This document shows positions 31,491 through 42,271 of a DNA stretch of 64,000 nucleotides, in pieces. Under the pieces are notes generated by a model, which was given only the letters and a program-made list of their open reading frames with translations, had not been told where the DNA came from and did no database searches. The first letter of the stretch is position 1. Every line of letters begins with the position of its first letter. The stretch spans positions 1-64,000 of the forward strand of contig JALQPE010001029.1 in the NCBI GenBank assembly GCA_030407315.1, given 5' to 3'. The stretch comes from Asparagopsis taxiformis. Its lineage: Eukaryota; Rhodophyta; Florideophyceae; Bonnemaisoniales; Bonnemaisoniaceae. The position numbers were made by a program, and so were the translations under genes.

Positions 31491-31506
31491 CTCTGGGCCC
31501 ATAACC
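31491..31506 (-). other. Primer binding site of copia C
   Basis: Minus strand GGTTATGGGCCCAGAG follows the 5' LTR directly. It is complementary to the anticodon stem-loop of an initiator-type tRNA (TCTGGGCCCATAACC), the half-tRNA primer known from Drosophila copia. Confidence 0.7.
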
Positions 31507-31821
31507 TGCTAGAACCCGAGAAAAAAGATGATAGTCGTCGCAGCAGTGTACCACTTTGCTGACTTGATTTACTGAAAGTAGTGCAGACCAAATGTGTACT
31601 TATAGCAAGGCAAGATACATCGTAGAAAGGATAAAGGGAAAGTAGAGAATAGAATTGTATCGAATAAAGGAAGGAAAGTAGTGAATAGAACTGTACCGAA
31701 CAATTCCTCCGACCAAATTGTTTCCGCAACGGAACGGTCACTGAACAAATTGGGAAGGTAGGAATCAATGTTGGAATAGTTGTAATCCTCAGTGCGCAGT
31801 GATGATGTTTCGTCTACGACA
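31507..31821 (-). repeat. 5' LTR of copia C (315 bp)
   Basis: Pairs with 26770-27084. Confidence 0.92.
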
Positions 31822-31885
31822 AATACTATCTTAAGGTGTAAATACTGTAATTATGAAGTTAAATGTTTGGCATCCTGACACTCTC

Positions 31886-32418
31886 TGTTATGAGATGGCG
31901 TGGAACACACCTGCCAATAATAGCATCCTCGCATTTTGCCGCCAAATAGCCTAGTTAATCATAATCATTTCAGCAGTGAACGCTTATCCAAATGATAGAG
32001 GTGGTGATCGATTGATTCTCGTCACAGTTCTAAGGCACGTCGGTTCTTTCAGTCACAAATTTTGGCAATATCAAATCCTGTTGAAACATCATCGCTGCGC
32101 ATGTGATCGTTGTTGTACACCCGATTTCAGACCACACATGACCGACTTTCTTTACTTTTCATCAGTGAACGACAGTTTGGTGCTCCCAACAACTCTCACA
32201 TATTTCACCAATGGAGAAGAGAACGGCTATTCTAACTAAAATCACACCATCTCATAGATTCATGTCCGGTGACAAACATGAAACCATATCTTCAACCGTG
32301 ACCTCAATTTCCCTTCTACTATCCTAGAATATTCTGCAGAACCCAGGATGATGAACGCAATGCGAACAAAGCTTCCGCCTCGCTGTCGGCGAGAAGCATT
32401 CTGTCTCATACCACTCCA
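31886..32418. other. Intergenic, no gene recognised
   Basis: An 87-codon plus-strand frame (31976-32239) has no known motif or TATA box. Confidence 0.3.
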
Positions 32419-32562
32419 TTATACAGCCGGAGTGGCATCAGAGGTGCTCTTGTTCGGACCTCCACTGAAATCCATGGGTTTGACTTTCAATTTCCACACA
32501 ATAACAGGCTTTGACGGCCCGGGACGTTTGTCTCCTGAACCTTTGTTCTTGACAGGCGGCAT
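32419..32562 (-). CDS. Tail-family micropeptide 2 (47 aa, divergent tail)
   Basis: ATG at 32562 (MPPVKNKGSGDKRPGPSKPV), then IVWKLKVKPMDFSGGP, ending NKSTSDATPAV and TAA. The end matches the family pattern T-S-(N/D)-A-T-x-A-(A/V)-stop, and the MDF before it recalls the (V/I)DF or VNF of copies 1, 3 and 6. This copy is very basic (many Lys) and lacks the KDK run, so membership is less certain than for the others. No clear TATA box; CTATAGCTTAA lies about 85 nt upstream. Confidence 0.5.
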   Translation of the reverse strand: MPPVKNKGSGDKRPGPSKPVIVWKLKVKPMDFSGGPNKSTSDATPAV

Positions 32563-32699
32563 AGTTTGTCGCTCAGCTTACGGATAAGAAAAGTTGTAGA
32601 AGTTGTAGTGCAGAAAGATAGCTGCGAATCAATGGGTCGGTTTAAGCTATAGATTTGCCCATAGGAGATATTAAAACGTATATGTACTACTCATAGGGA

Positions 32700-33940
32700 G
32701 CTGTTTGATATTATGGCAAGAATAACTTTGCCACGAATGTGCTGAAGAATGGATTCCAGAGGACGAGGAGGGAAGGGCAAATGTCCAGCAGACCGCTTCG
32801 ATGGCATTCTTCTGCTCTCCTCTGAACACCGTGGCAATATGAAAGTTTCCGATTGAATGACAATACTAGTCAGGATTGAAAGAAAGCTTGGATTTTATTC
32901 TAGATATGCTGTTAAATTGTCCTCTACATATTCACGTTAGAAAGCAAAGCAAAAGCAAAGCGTAGACAGTATAATAAATTCATCATACTATGCTACACGG
33001 AAAATAGTTTCTCTACAAAGAAACAGCAGCACAATAGGATATTACAGACTCATAGACGTGAGAAAAGTCTCTAAAAAAAGAATTGCTTGCTGACTCTTGT
33101 TTACCACCAAGATGATTCACCTTTTTTGGGACACAATGTGATGACACGTCACTCGTGATTGGTTTTTTCCATGAAATGTTCACGGTGTGCTCTCGATGAA
33201 TCGCTGACATTCCATGAAGGTGGAATTTCGAGCACGATTTGATCTTGGTAGTGTGGAAACAATGGGTGTCTGGTCCAGACTGCCTCCGAAGAAAAACTTC
33301 AACGTAAACAACGCTCATCCGCAAGAGAGAAAACGCGCATTGTCATCCACTTGTAATGGTCTAGTCTGAATGTTCTAACATCATAGTGTTATTGAGTATT
33401 GCCGATGTCTGCAGTTTCGCAAGCTTTCCGAGGAACGAGAACTAGTGAAATGGTTTTTATTCTTGAAATCTACAATCGACCCTACATCGCTCGAAAGTTC
33501 CGGTAAGACTGAACTGGATGACTGATATCCTCTCGGATCAGTAAAGAATCAAACTAAACTTGTTTGATATGAAAATCTTGGCGAGGAGTGTTGGTCCTTT
33601 ACGGCCAAGATAGTCCCGCATATATGTCGAAATATTTTGGATTCGCAGCAAGGAAAGAACAATAATGCGTGAGAGCAGCGTGCTCTACGATAACGAATGA
33701 TAATTGCGAAGTGAATTCCGGTTTGAGGTAGGACAGACGCCTAACTAGAGCCCAGGGTATGCTGTCGCATCATTTAATTTTGAACGTGACGCCGATACAC
33801 ATAGCTTGATATGTGTGGGGTGAGAAGGTATTTCTTGTGGCGGATATGTACACATTGGAGCTTGGAGCCAATTACATTGCAATAATACAGGTGAACTCGT
33901 TTGCGAATGTTAATCGCAAACAATGCCGGTGGAAGGCCGA
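32700..33940. other. Intergenic, no gene recognised
   Basis: A 103-codon minus-strand frame (33013-33324) has no identifiable domain. Low-complexity A/G-rich stretches occur near 32940. Confidence 0.3.
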
Positions 33941-33942
33941 TA

Positions 33943-34068
33943 TTACGCAGCCTGTGTTGCGTTAGAAGTGTTCCTATCTTTTGATCTTCGGAAATCAATG
34001 AGCCCATGCTCGAAGGTGAAGCGGGACACACGCCCGTGTCGCGAGGATGAAGAAGTGAACGTAATCAT
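33943..34068 (-). CDS. Tail-family micropeptide 3 (41 aa)
   Basis: The preferred start is the ATG at 34068 (MITFTSSSSRHGRVSRFTFE); the frame is also open further upstream. It ends LIDFRRSKDRNTSNATQAA then TAA. The segment from the aromatic residue to the stop is nearly the same as in copy 6 (VNFRRSKDKNTSNATQAA) although codons differ (AAC ACT TCT AAC GCA ACA CAG GCT GCG here). A TATA box lies about 150 nt upstream. The N-terminal half is Ser/Arg-rich and unlike the other copies. Confidence 0.7.
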   Translation of the reverse strand: MITFTSSSSRHGRVSRFTFEHGLIDFRRSKDRNTSNATQAA

Positions 34069-34215
34069 TTCGAAAGTGCAGAGTTGTGGTAAATGGTCTT
34101 GAAGTGTTTGCAGCGGGGTTTGTGAAACAGTTGCTGGAGGGTCTGCTGAGACAGATAGAACAGGTGCGGGAGCTAATGGTGGCAAGGTCGCAAAACCGGG
34201 AAGGAAAGCGCTTCA

Positions 34216-34221
34216 TATATA
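34216..34221 (-). promoter_or_regulatory. TATA box of micropeptide gene 3
   Basis: Minus-strand TATATA in CAGTATATATGAAG, about 150 nt upstream of the ATG. Confidence 0.45.
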
Positions 34222-34229
34222 CTGTTTTC

Positions 34230-36400
34230 GACAAGGGCGCGTATTTCTGTACAGATCATCATATATTCAAGAGCAATTTCGCTTTACATCACAGCAGAGA
34301 AACTTCCTCCTCCAACGAAGCGTATAATACTTCTCTCAGCGCGTCACAAAGATAGTGTTTTCTGGAACCACCAGTGCGTGTAGGATTTGTGGATACGGGG
34401 CGAAAGCATCTAGATGTCGCGTTGGAACTTACAAATGTATTACGTCAGAAGACCTGGAATGTTTCAAGCACATGACGACATAGATGTTACTTTCCTTGCT
34501 GTGCATGAGCTGGATGGGTGGAAGAGATTGGAAAATACTTGCAAGACAATAAAGTAGATCGAAAGGATCAAAACATCAGCAGGGAAAGGACCTCTCACTC
34601 GTCGAGCTTGCAGAGCTGTGCTATGCCATATTCCGTTTTGAGAGGTTGTCGGGCTGCACGGCGCGTCAACGAGGAACGATGCGTTTCTTCTCGAAATGAA
34701 AACTCAAGCCATACACGCGAGACTGGAAGGTGGTGTGTGGATGCCCTGCGTAACGGCTGACGGACTCGATGGCACGATCATATGCAGCCATACTCGAAAG
34801 GGATGTACATGTACAGCAAGATAGCCACCAGGCGGCACGGGTATTGCTTGCACTGGCGCAATGCGCCAGTGTAACCAACTGCTGTGGTCCCGACGTGTCC
34901 TTAATCGACACGTGTACAACAACAATGTAGCAATCAAACATGATTCGCCCGATCTAGTTTGAAATTCGGCTGATTTGTGGATGAATTACAGAATCAAAGA
35001 ACTGTAATTCAGGTCTTCTGTAGTGCACACGTGTATCCACCGTGTCGATGGGGACTTTGCCGTCGGCAAGGGCTCGAAAGGACCATGGCTGAAGTTCATC
35101 AGTACAGAACGTCAATTACAAATGAACTAAAGTGAAACAACTCTATTGCAATTATGGAACCTGCCGGCAGTACCAATGCAGTGTAACTACGAGAAGTGTC
35201 TACCCCACGTGGAACTTGAAGTCACAGGATCCTTGTGTGACGGCAATAATGACGGAAACAATCTGTGCAAAGCATGCGAGAGATGAGATGAAGATTTGGT
35301 TTGGTCATATCAATGGAATGATGTAGTCAACACCGGCAACGTCAAATTGCCCCGCCAACGTGCGATGAGAGGTCTTGTCCATATTTTTTTCAATGGTGAA
35401 TTGCTGAAGTCAGCTCGAAATCAGTTGTGATTCATGGAATCGAAAGCAGGAGATTGAATATTCTACTTATAATTTCGCAGCTTCTTCAATGCCTCGAGCT
35501 GATAGGACTGCTGAGCTAGTCGATTTGAAAATCACACGTTTCGTATGCCATATACGGCCCATTTCCGATATTATTCCTTCTATTTTTCCTCTGCCCATAT
35601 CTGTGTTATGATAATTCCCTCAAAGCCAGAACGAGGAGGTGCCCCCTATTCTCGAAAATGCTGAGACAACTAGTGGATTATGGAGTATTCTCTCCCGGCC
35701 AACTTATTTCTTCGCTGGAAACTGTAGCATGCGGTCTAGAACGATGCCCACAGAGGATTTTGCCTGCACAATGTGCACCGCGCCCATTGTTTTCTGCCCG
35801 CAATCACATTGTCTTGCAAGGTTAGTTCAAGAAATAGGACTCCAATTTCCTTCATGAGTATCAGCCATACAGTTGAATAGCTGTTCTTTGCGTGCGCGTA
35901 GGCACAAGATTTCTGAGATGGCGATATTGAACCTACCAGGTAGTAGCGTATGACATGTTCATGCCGAAATTAGGCACACACAATCCTAAGCTGCTGATGT
36001 AATCTGACTGCCGACGTGGCTTTGTGAATAATGGTACCTCATACAAATTAGGCGAATCACGAAGTGCGCATTGTTCCCCTTCTTGAAATGCGTGACTACA
36101 GTTGTAACACCCTCGAAAAGTGACGGAGAATTCCACGCGTGAGACGCAAAGTAAATTGCTATATCTTCGAGTGTGATCGCATACTTTCAAGTCTCGATTA
36201 TTCTTGGAGCTCGTTTCAGCTTTTCTTCACTCCATGTGCAAGATAAAGTGAACCTTCGAACCGGGAACAAGTTCCAAAGTCAGAGTCAGGCAAGACAATA
36301 TTTCAGGACTATCCTCATGAGTACATTTACCACCGCCAGAGCAGTCTGCCGTTGAGTTTCATTCTTGATATTCGTACGCCCCTTCATCAAGCAAGGAAAG
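34230..36400. other. Intergenic, no gene recognised
   Basis: Only short open frames without motifs. A GTAAGT on the minus strand near 34425 could be a splice donor, but I found no convincing exons around it. Confidence 0.3.
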
Positions 36401-36408
36401 TGATAACC

Positions 36409-36678
36409 ATGGTGGAATATTGGCGGCTTTATCTCCGTGAAGAACGAACGCGATTCGAGAAATTGTTGTCCACGGGGGCGTCTCGTATGCTTGGAGAAGC
36501 TATGACCATGACGAAAATTTCAAGAGGCACGACGGGTAGAGACAGTTGGGCTTCTTTGCTCAATTCGACGAAAGGGTGTGTGAATACCAGGGAGGAAAGT
36601 GAACAGCAGGCTGTTATGGAGGCGGTGAATGTGGTCATGGTGATTGCTTTTGTATGCTTTGTTTCGGACCGATTTTGA
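36409..36678 (+). CDS. Possible small ORF, 89 aa, C-terminal membrane segment
   Basis: ATG at 36409 in strong context (ACCATGG). Product MVEYWRLYLREERTRFEKLL, then a Thr/Ser-rich middle, ending VNVVMVIAFVCFVSDRF, which looks like a single C-terminal hydrophobic segment. No TATA box, no known family; it may be a chance frame. Confidence 0.25.
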   Translation: MVEYWRLYLREERTRFEKLLSTGASRMLGEAMTMTKISRGTTGRDSWASLLNSTKGCVNTREESEQQAVMEAVNVVMVIAFVCFVSDRF

Positions 36679-36679
36679 G

Positions 36680-37770
36680 TATGGAAACTTTTGTTTCTGC
36701 TTAACTAAAGCCAAGGTTTAGGAGATACGTTATTAAACTTGCAAAGAAGAAGAGTTTGCGTTTGTTCTAAAAGATATTCCACCTTTTCCAAACGGCCAGT
36801 CCCGTTGGGTCTGGGTTTGCCTTGCTATGTCTTGTACAATTGAATAAACAATAAAATCAAATCTGAATTTTTCTTCACTTTATGGTATGTTTAGAAATGA
36901 AAAGTTGAATGTTATGAATATCTGAAACGACCTCCCTCCACACATTCGCTGTCTAAAAGATAATTCTTTTTTTCGGTAAGTATCGAAGGTGACATCAGCA
37001 TCCGCATAACCCAGGGTTATCTCCGTGGAAAAGTCGTCGTAATTCACGTCTGCACCTGCAAACGAAGCATATCCATCCACACCAAGTTGCGCGCTGCGTA
37101 CAAATGGTGTGTTCGACGGTGAGCTGAGAGGACGGCTATGTTTGTAGACGAGATTGAGCGGTTTTACCGTACGGTATGTTCGCAACGCGTCTACTTGCGT
37201 AACGCTCATTCGCCTGCTCCTCCGACATAGGGACGTCAGCCTTTTCGTGTGGACAACAATGAACTCTAGTGGTATGTCTCAAACCAAACGGTGCTCGCGC
37301 TTCTTGGATACTATTTGTTTGTTTTTCGTATATAACAGCCGATGCTGAGTGGTGAGCTCACGCGGTTATCTTGTTATCATTGTCAGAAAATGTAGGCCAC
37401 GTTTATACAGAAAGCTTACGATTTTGATCAAGATTCAGAATGCTCTAACACTTCGCGCGTCGCACGAATGAAATGCACTGTATTCATCGCATCTATGTCA
37501 TTCCGTTTCAATCTCACGAAACGCATAGCGCTGGCCTGCTCACGTCCTTTTGATACTCGATCGTCTACTCTTGCATCAGCGACAAAATGAGTAGTGTGAA
37601 ATTGTGCAGTTTCATCCATGAACTACAGCAATGAACTAAACTCTATCAGCACAATACGAAGCCTCTTTCTCAATGCTCGGATATTGCCTTTCCTGTTCAG
37701 CATGTACCACACGAGCCGCCCTCGTGGAAAAAAGCGGCGTGGTGAGCGCAAGCATGCGGGAATATTTCCA
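36680..37770. other. Intergenic, no gene recognised
   Basis: Open frames on both strands (for example 36880-37209 minus, 109 codons) show no motif. A/T-rich near 36850-36900. Confidence 0.3.
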
Positions 37771-37771
37771 G

Positions 37772-37792
37772 CATAAAAAGGAAGCTATATAC
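37772..37792 (+). promoter_or_regulatory. TATA-like promoter sequence
   Basis: CATAAAAAG (37772-37780) and CTATATAC (37785-37792) lie 50-70 nt upstream of two overlapping ORFs. Confidence 0.4.
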
Positions 37793-37839
37793 ATACGCCA
37801 CCTGAATGCGAAACGGTCTAGAAAGTGTTAAAGTACTGC

Positions 37840-38223
37840 ATGCACGTCAACAAGCATGCCACATGGCAAGCGCAGAGCCCGGAAAACGCATTGTACGCCT
37901 GCTCACTGTATCACCATGCTGCAATCGTCTGCTCTCCCACCGTGGGCATTCTTGCTGCGAAATGTGATCTTGAGTGGGCGATTCTCTGCGCTGCAGAAAG
38001 CGAGTGCCCTGAAGGAGTGTATGAGCATCACCTCAATGGTTTGGCAGTGTTTATCGGAACGAACAATTGCGAGAAAGCTGTGTGGGGAGCTAAGCTTACA
38101 TCTGTGTTATTTACACCAGAAAGAGGGTTTGCATGCCTTCTTTCAGATGGCAGTAATTGGATCTGGAGAGCGTGCACGTCGCATGTCTATTCACAAGCAT
38201 TCTACAGCAAACAGTTGGCTTGA
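37840..38223 (+). CDS. Possible Cys-rich small protein, 127 aa (overlapping alternative frame)
   Basis: From ATG 37840 (MHVNKHATWQAQSPENALYA) the frame is open to TGA at 38221-38223. It has nine Cys and no signal peptide. A second frame from ATG 37856 (MPHGKRRARKTHCTPAHCIT) is open for 136 codons over the same DNA. At most one is likely to be the gene, and the TATA-like sequence upstream serves both. I do not recognise either product. Confidence 0.3.
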   Translation: MHVNKHATWQAQSPENALYACSLYHHAAIVCSPTVGILAAKCDLEWAILCAAESECPEGVYEHHLNGLAVFIGTNNCEKAVWGAKLTSVLFTPERGFACLLSDGSNWIWRACTSHVYSQAFYSKQLA

Positions 38224-38706
38224 AATGGGTGCTGTCCGTCGCCATTGTAGATATATACGGCGCTGAAACAGTTTCCACGTCAACGTGTGCTCTTCTGCTC
38301 TCGTAGCATAGAGAAGCAACGAGATTGACGTTGAGCCAACTAGTGAATTGAACGCTGACATCATGTTACGTGCCCTGCTTTCCCAACATGTGAAGATTTA
38401 TATCTGGTATATGAGCACAACAAAGGACGTCATCGTCGAGGAAGCTGTGAGGTGAGCCGAAGCATACATCCATGTTGTCATTGTTGATGGGAGGGTATGC
38501 ATGCTACGTCTACAATGAAAGGATACGATGTGAAAGCCAAGAATGCGTACATATACAGCAAACATTATGGTGTAGGGCATGGTTTAAGGGAACAAAGGTT
38601 GTGCGCGTCCGAATCTCGCGACTCAGTCTCCGCTGATTTTACCATCATCACAATTAGGTTTGAGACCTTTGAAGGTGTGCATCATTTGAGAAGGGAATTG
38701 AATGGA

Positions 38707-38847
38707 ATGGAGTGCATGATCACGCAAGGTGCCTCCATGAAGTGTTCACGAGTTTCCTCGTGGCATTATACAGGCCCAGAATTTGCAGATTGGAACAAGG
38801 ACAAAGACAAGGACAAAGATACATCTAATGCGACGAGTGCTGCATAA
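38707..38847 (+). CDS. Tail-family micropeptide 4 (46 aa or shorter)
   Basis: Possible starts are the ATGs at 38707 (MECMITQGASMKCSRVSSWH), 38716 and 38737. All end EFADWNKDKDKDKDTSNATSAA, here with four KD repeats before the tail and Ser for Gln. Tail codons (GAT ACA TCT AAT GCG ACG AGT GCT GCA) differ from those of copies 1, 3 and 5. The frame is also open upstream to 38497, so the start is uncertain. The 3' flank shows no similarity to the other copies. Confidence 0.6.
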   Translation: MECMITQGASMKCSRVSSWHYTGPEFADWNKDKDKDKDTSNATSAA

Positions 38848-38849
38848 AG

Positions 38850-40009
38850 ACGTTTGGTGTTGATGCGTCGTACGCATGTGTTCCAATATAACACACGCTG
38901 AGGTGGGCTAGTCTTCTTCACATGGGATCACGATTCTTCTTGTCGACAGACGGCACGCTTCAACGACTTGGCTGTTCAAAAAAATCGCCATTTTCGAAGG
39001 CTATTTGGAATCCATGTGGATGTATATCATTTGCTGCTCAAATGGACAAGTCCTTGTCACAAAGATATTTATTTGCGAGTTACATTATTAATTATTTTTT
39101 CCAAATGCTAAAATGTAAACGTGTCACTTTTCGATAGTGTAATGAAGATATAGTGTAGCGAGCGGAAATAGGCGTCAATATGAGATAAAAAACATCAACT
39201 GTAAGCCTACTTTTGTCAATAATTTGTAGAGGATGTGCCGGTTTCGAGTCCTGCACGCGCGCGTGTGTTCATCTATTTTAGAGAAGAAATTAGAAACGCA
39301 TTGCACTCTTGAATTGTACTCGTAGACGACGTTTTCAATACTCGACCCAATGCCGGCAATTCGTTCCAAGCCTAAATCCCCCTGTCCGCGTTGATGATGA
39401 CATCAGTAGTCCAACCATAGATGCGCCAATTACTGTCTTCCCTTCATAGACAGCGCACAGTAGATGTGCTTGATACAGAAATAGCTGCGCTGTTTCCACA
39501 AGTGTATGTGTTCGTCCGCAAAACAATTTTCTTTCCGCAGTCGTATCAATCGACACCTTCCATTCCTTCTACTTAATTTTAGACGATTCTGCAACACAGA
39601 TCCAGGGTGTAATTCGTTCATAGGCTCGCGAAGAGTCCGTCCATTGATATAGTAAAGCAACGTTCGCGTTCGAAAAAGTCATCTGGGAATTCAGATCATG
39701 TTTTATTCGCATAGCAAATCAAACTCAAGGTATCATCCTGTCTCGTTGCGTACACACACGTTTAACGAAGACTTATTTCTTTCGAGCCCGTTCCATCCTT
39801 ACCATCCGTACTTTCTGCTTCCCTTACGTAACATTGCCCAAAGAATGCGAATGAAACGTGCTGAATGAGTGGTGTATGCGAACTGAGGCATCAAGATGAT
39901 TTGTTCACATCCCGGGAGGTCCTCCATGAGCCAATCTTCTCTACTGGGTTTCCACAAAGTAAAGCGTGGGAATTTCGAAAGAGCACATTTCTTGGTGAAC
40001 TCTTTCACA
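38850..40009. other. Intergenic, no gene recognised
   Basis: No motif in six frames; A/T-rich around 39060-39110. Confidence 0.3.
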
Positions 40010-40017
40010 TATATATA
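40010..40017 (+). promoter_or_regulatory. TATA box of micropeptide gene 5
   Basis: TATATATA in CACATATATATACTC, about 85 nt upstream of the ATG. Confidence 0.5.
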
Positions 40018-40099
40018 CTCGGCAAATTTATTGAAAACTCGCATAACCCCAGGCCCAGTCTCAGCAGACATGCGTCCGAATCCCACTTTGGACAAACGA

Positions 40100-40252
40100 A
40101 TGATGTATTCATGCCAATCTTACGTGAACGAGATCTCCATTTCTATTCCATATCTTCAATCCGCTTCTTCACCAACAATAGCTCTCGTTGGTGCCGTTGA
40201 CTGTGGAAAATCAAAAGACGAAGATACGTCGGATGCGACTCAAGCCGCATAA
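40100..40252 (+). CDS. Tail-family micropeptide 5 (49-50 aa)
   Basis: ATG at 40100 or 40103 (MMYSCQSYVNEISISIPYLQ). The middle (SASSPTIALVGAV) is mildly hydrophobic, then DCGKSKDEDTSDATQAA and TAA. Here the tail has Asp in both variable positions and its own codon set (GAT ACG TCG GAT GCG ACT CAA GCC GCA). The frame extends further upstream, but the TATA box at 40010-40017 favours the start near 40100. Confidence 0.65.
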   Translation: MMYSCQSYVNEISISIPYLQSASSPTIALVGAVDCGKSKDEDTSDATQAA

Positions 40253-40253
40253 T

Positions 40254-40660
40254 ACGTTTGTCTGGAATCACGAAAATGGGGAATGCGGTCCAGTTTATGC
40301 TGAGAAGGTCAACATGCAAATTTAGCTCGGTTATTCCGATTTCAGAACGGATCATGTAAAATATAAGTTATCTCCCCATTTTGCATCGTCCTTGTAAAAC
40401 CAGATACACCACGTATCCGGTGTGATGTCTGCTGCAGGCATGGTTGCAGAAGATATGCTGTCACAGTCCTTGACACTCTACCTGGATCCTTGCTTTTCCG
40501 TACTTAACCTTCAGAAAATATCTCGTAATGGCTGCTAAAGTACCTTTGATTTAATGAAAATAAAATTGGTTCATCTTGAGCTGTTGGTAAGGTCAGTCTT
40601 CAGTTTGCGCATTTGAGATAATTTGAATTCCAGCACGACGCAGCGCCGTCTACAGAATTA
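40254..40660. other. Intergenic, nothing seen
   Basis: No ORF or RNA structure recognised before the tRNA. Confidence 0.3.
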
Positions 40661-40664
40661 ATCG

Positions 40665-40758
40665 GCCTCCCTAGCTCAGTCGGTAGAGCGACAGACTCTT
40701 ACCTGGCCTGTCGGCGAGTGGCATCTGTTGGTCGCGGGTTCGAGCCCCGCGGGAGGTG
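40665..40758 (+). tRNA. tRNA-Lys (anticodon CTT) with 21-nt intron
   Basis: All arms pair. The acceptor is GCCTCCC with GGGAGGT (terminal G-U pair), the D-arm GCTC...GAGC, the anticodon stem ACAGA with TCTGT, and the T-arm GCGGG-TTCGAGC-CCCGC, with discriminator G. The loop is CTCTTA + A with anticodon CTT. The 21 nt at 40702-40722 interrupt it one base 3' of the anticodon, the canonical position of nuclear tRNA introns. A box (TAGCTCAGTCGG) and B box (GGTTCGAGCCC) are perfect. CCA is not encoded. Confidence 0.95.
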
Positions 40759-40763
40759 GGAAA

Positions 40764-40768
40764 TTTTT
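40764..40768 (+). terminator. Pol III terminator of tRNA-Lys
   Basis: Run of five T six bases after the tRNA. Confidence 0.8.
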
Positions 40769-40769
40769 G

Positions 40770-42219
40770 GACACCACTCTTTGACGAGTGTATCGCTATT
40801 AATTTTGTTTGGGTATCACAATTCTCCCTGACCAGTCCACTCCGCTCCAACCATGTATCTAGATATATGTCTTGAGGACTGATCAGAACTTATCGGCTCG
40901 GACGAACACTACAAAATTATAGTTCAGCAATTATGAACATAAGTTTTTTCTCACTCTATCTGTGACTCTGTGACGTGTGTAGCAAATCTTTGTTCCTCTC
41001 TTCGCAATATCCTGTGACCTTTCTTGACAATGTTCGATACACTGTGGAGTTAGTTTAATTTTTGTTTATGACCAGAGTTTTTGATCCTGGTCAAAGTTGA
41101 TCATTTCAGATGATGATCTGATATTGTCTCCTCTGATGATGGCTCTCTCTCTATTAGAGGGCATTTCATCTCCACTTAAATGTTGTTTGTGGAGTCAATG
41201 TTGATTGTTATCAACATTATCTATCCGTTTGTGATATGTCTGAAGTATTCTATCTAATTATTTCAACGGTAGTTCAAGTTGTCTGTTATTTGCATTCTGC
41301 AAATATTTTGTAGCTTGTATCGCTTCAAGCCACAAATGGCTACACGTGTACAATCCTAATTCCATCTCCGACACGTATCGGCCTAGATGGAAACATATGA
41401 AATCGACATCATCTTCCCCGGAGTAGCACACCTCTACCTTTCTGTAGCACCGCCTCTCACAACGATGTATTCGTCTCGTTTTATCGTTGGACACATCCAA
41501 GATATATCTCAACACAATGTGACTTTTCCCTTCCCGTCAACTCGACATCTGCCGTTTCCTTCAAGAGCTGTCACAAAAATAAATTGTATTCATACCGCAT
41601 ACGTAGCCGAACATCAAAATCCATTATACGGATCAACAGCGCAGTCCTCTATTTCCTCCTGATGGACTCCGTAAGACACCCCATTGGCAACAAAGCGGAT
41701 AAACACTTTCGTTTATGTGACTCACTCTGAAAACATTCTAAAGTATGGTTTTAGATTCCCCCTGCAACCCTCCGTCCTGCTTTGTTGATTCCTGCCCTTC
41801 ATGCTAGCTCAGAACAGCATCTGCCAAATACAAACACTCTACTCCTCTCGCCAAATATCCCGTATTCATGTCATAGTGGGAATATCATAACAGCAAATGA
41901 TTGGTTTCACTAGCATGGATATCACCGTGACTTGAAAGTCATGCTTCAGGTCTAAACAATGCATTGAAGTATGAATCCTCTGTTTGATTTCACATCGTCT
42001 TTAACCCCCAGATGAAATTCTTTATTTCGATCTCTGCTGAACTTCCACACAGCGAGAGACTGCTATCTACTGTTATCCTCGCTGTCATTTCACGATCATA
42101 TCGAGCAGACGGCAGCTTGCATTGAAATTGTTCATACAGAGTTGACCACAGTATACTTCTATTTTTTCTGCAGCTAGCAGCTTTTTAGGAGATATATCGC
42201 ACCTGTAGCTACTTTATAT
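40770..42219. other. Intergenic, no gene recognised
   Basis: A 91-codon plus-strand frame (41387-41662) is open but without motifs. The DNA is pyrimidine-rich towards 42200. Confidence 0.3.
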
Positions 42220-42271
42220 CTCACATCCTCCTCTCATTTCAAATTCATCTGCACTGTTCATTCATCATCGC

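Larger units (their letters stand above)
26770..31821 (-). mobile_element. Ty1/copia element C (5052 bp), nested in the LTR of B
   Basis: 315-bp LTRs (26770-27084 and 31507-31821) with two differences seen (near 26781/31518 and 27062/31799) and TG/CA ends. The target duplication is AATAC (26765-26769 and 31822-31826). Primer site GGTTATGGGCCCAGAG on the minus strand; polypurine tract GTGAGGGGGCG. The coding region is open except for one frameshift near the end of RT. Confidence 0.95.
22075..31880 (-). mobile_element. Ty1/copia element B, 5' LTR split by copia element C
   Basis: 119-bp LTRs: the 3' copy at 22075-22193, the 5' copy as 26705-26769 plus 31827-31880. The target duplication CTCTC flanks the composite (22070-22074 and 31881-31885). 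I see two differences between the LTR copies. Gag and pol homologous to element A are present and largely open. Removing element C (26770-31821 plus one AATAC duplication) restores a contiguous 5' LTR. The primer site on the minus strand is GGTTATCGGCCCTTC (26690-26704). Confidence 0.92.
26705..31880 (-). repeat. 5' LTR of copia B, interrupted
   Basis: Halves 26705-26769 and 31827-31880 join at the AATAC duplicated by element C, giving 119 bp. Confidence 0.85.

Noticed and set aside
33740..33790. Minus-strand frame RSKLNDATAYPGL resembling the micropeptide tail
   Set aside because: DAT is not at the C-terminus, T-S before it and A-A-stop after it are missing; most likely chance.
34390..34440. 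Minus-strand frame with SSNATS
   Set aside because: The frame continues far beyond the motif and a GTAAGT overlaps it; not a tail-family end.
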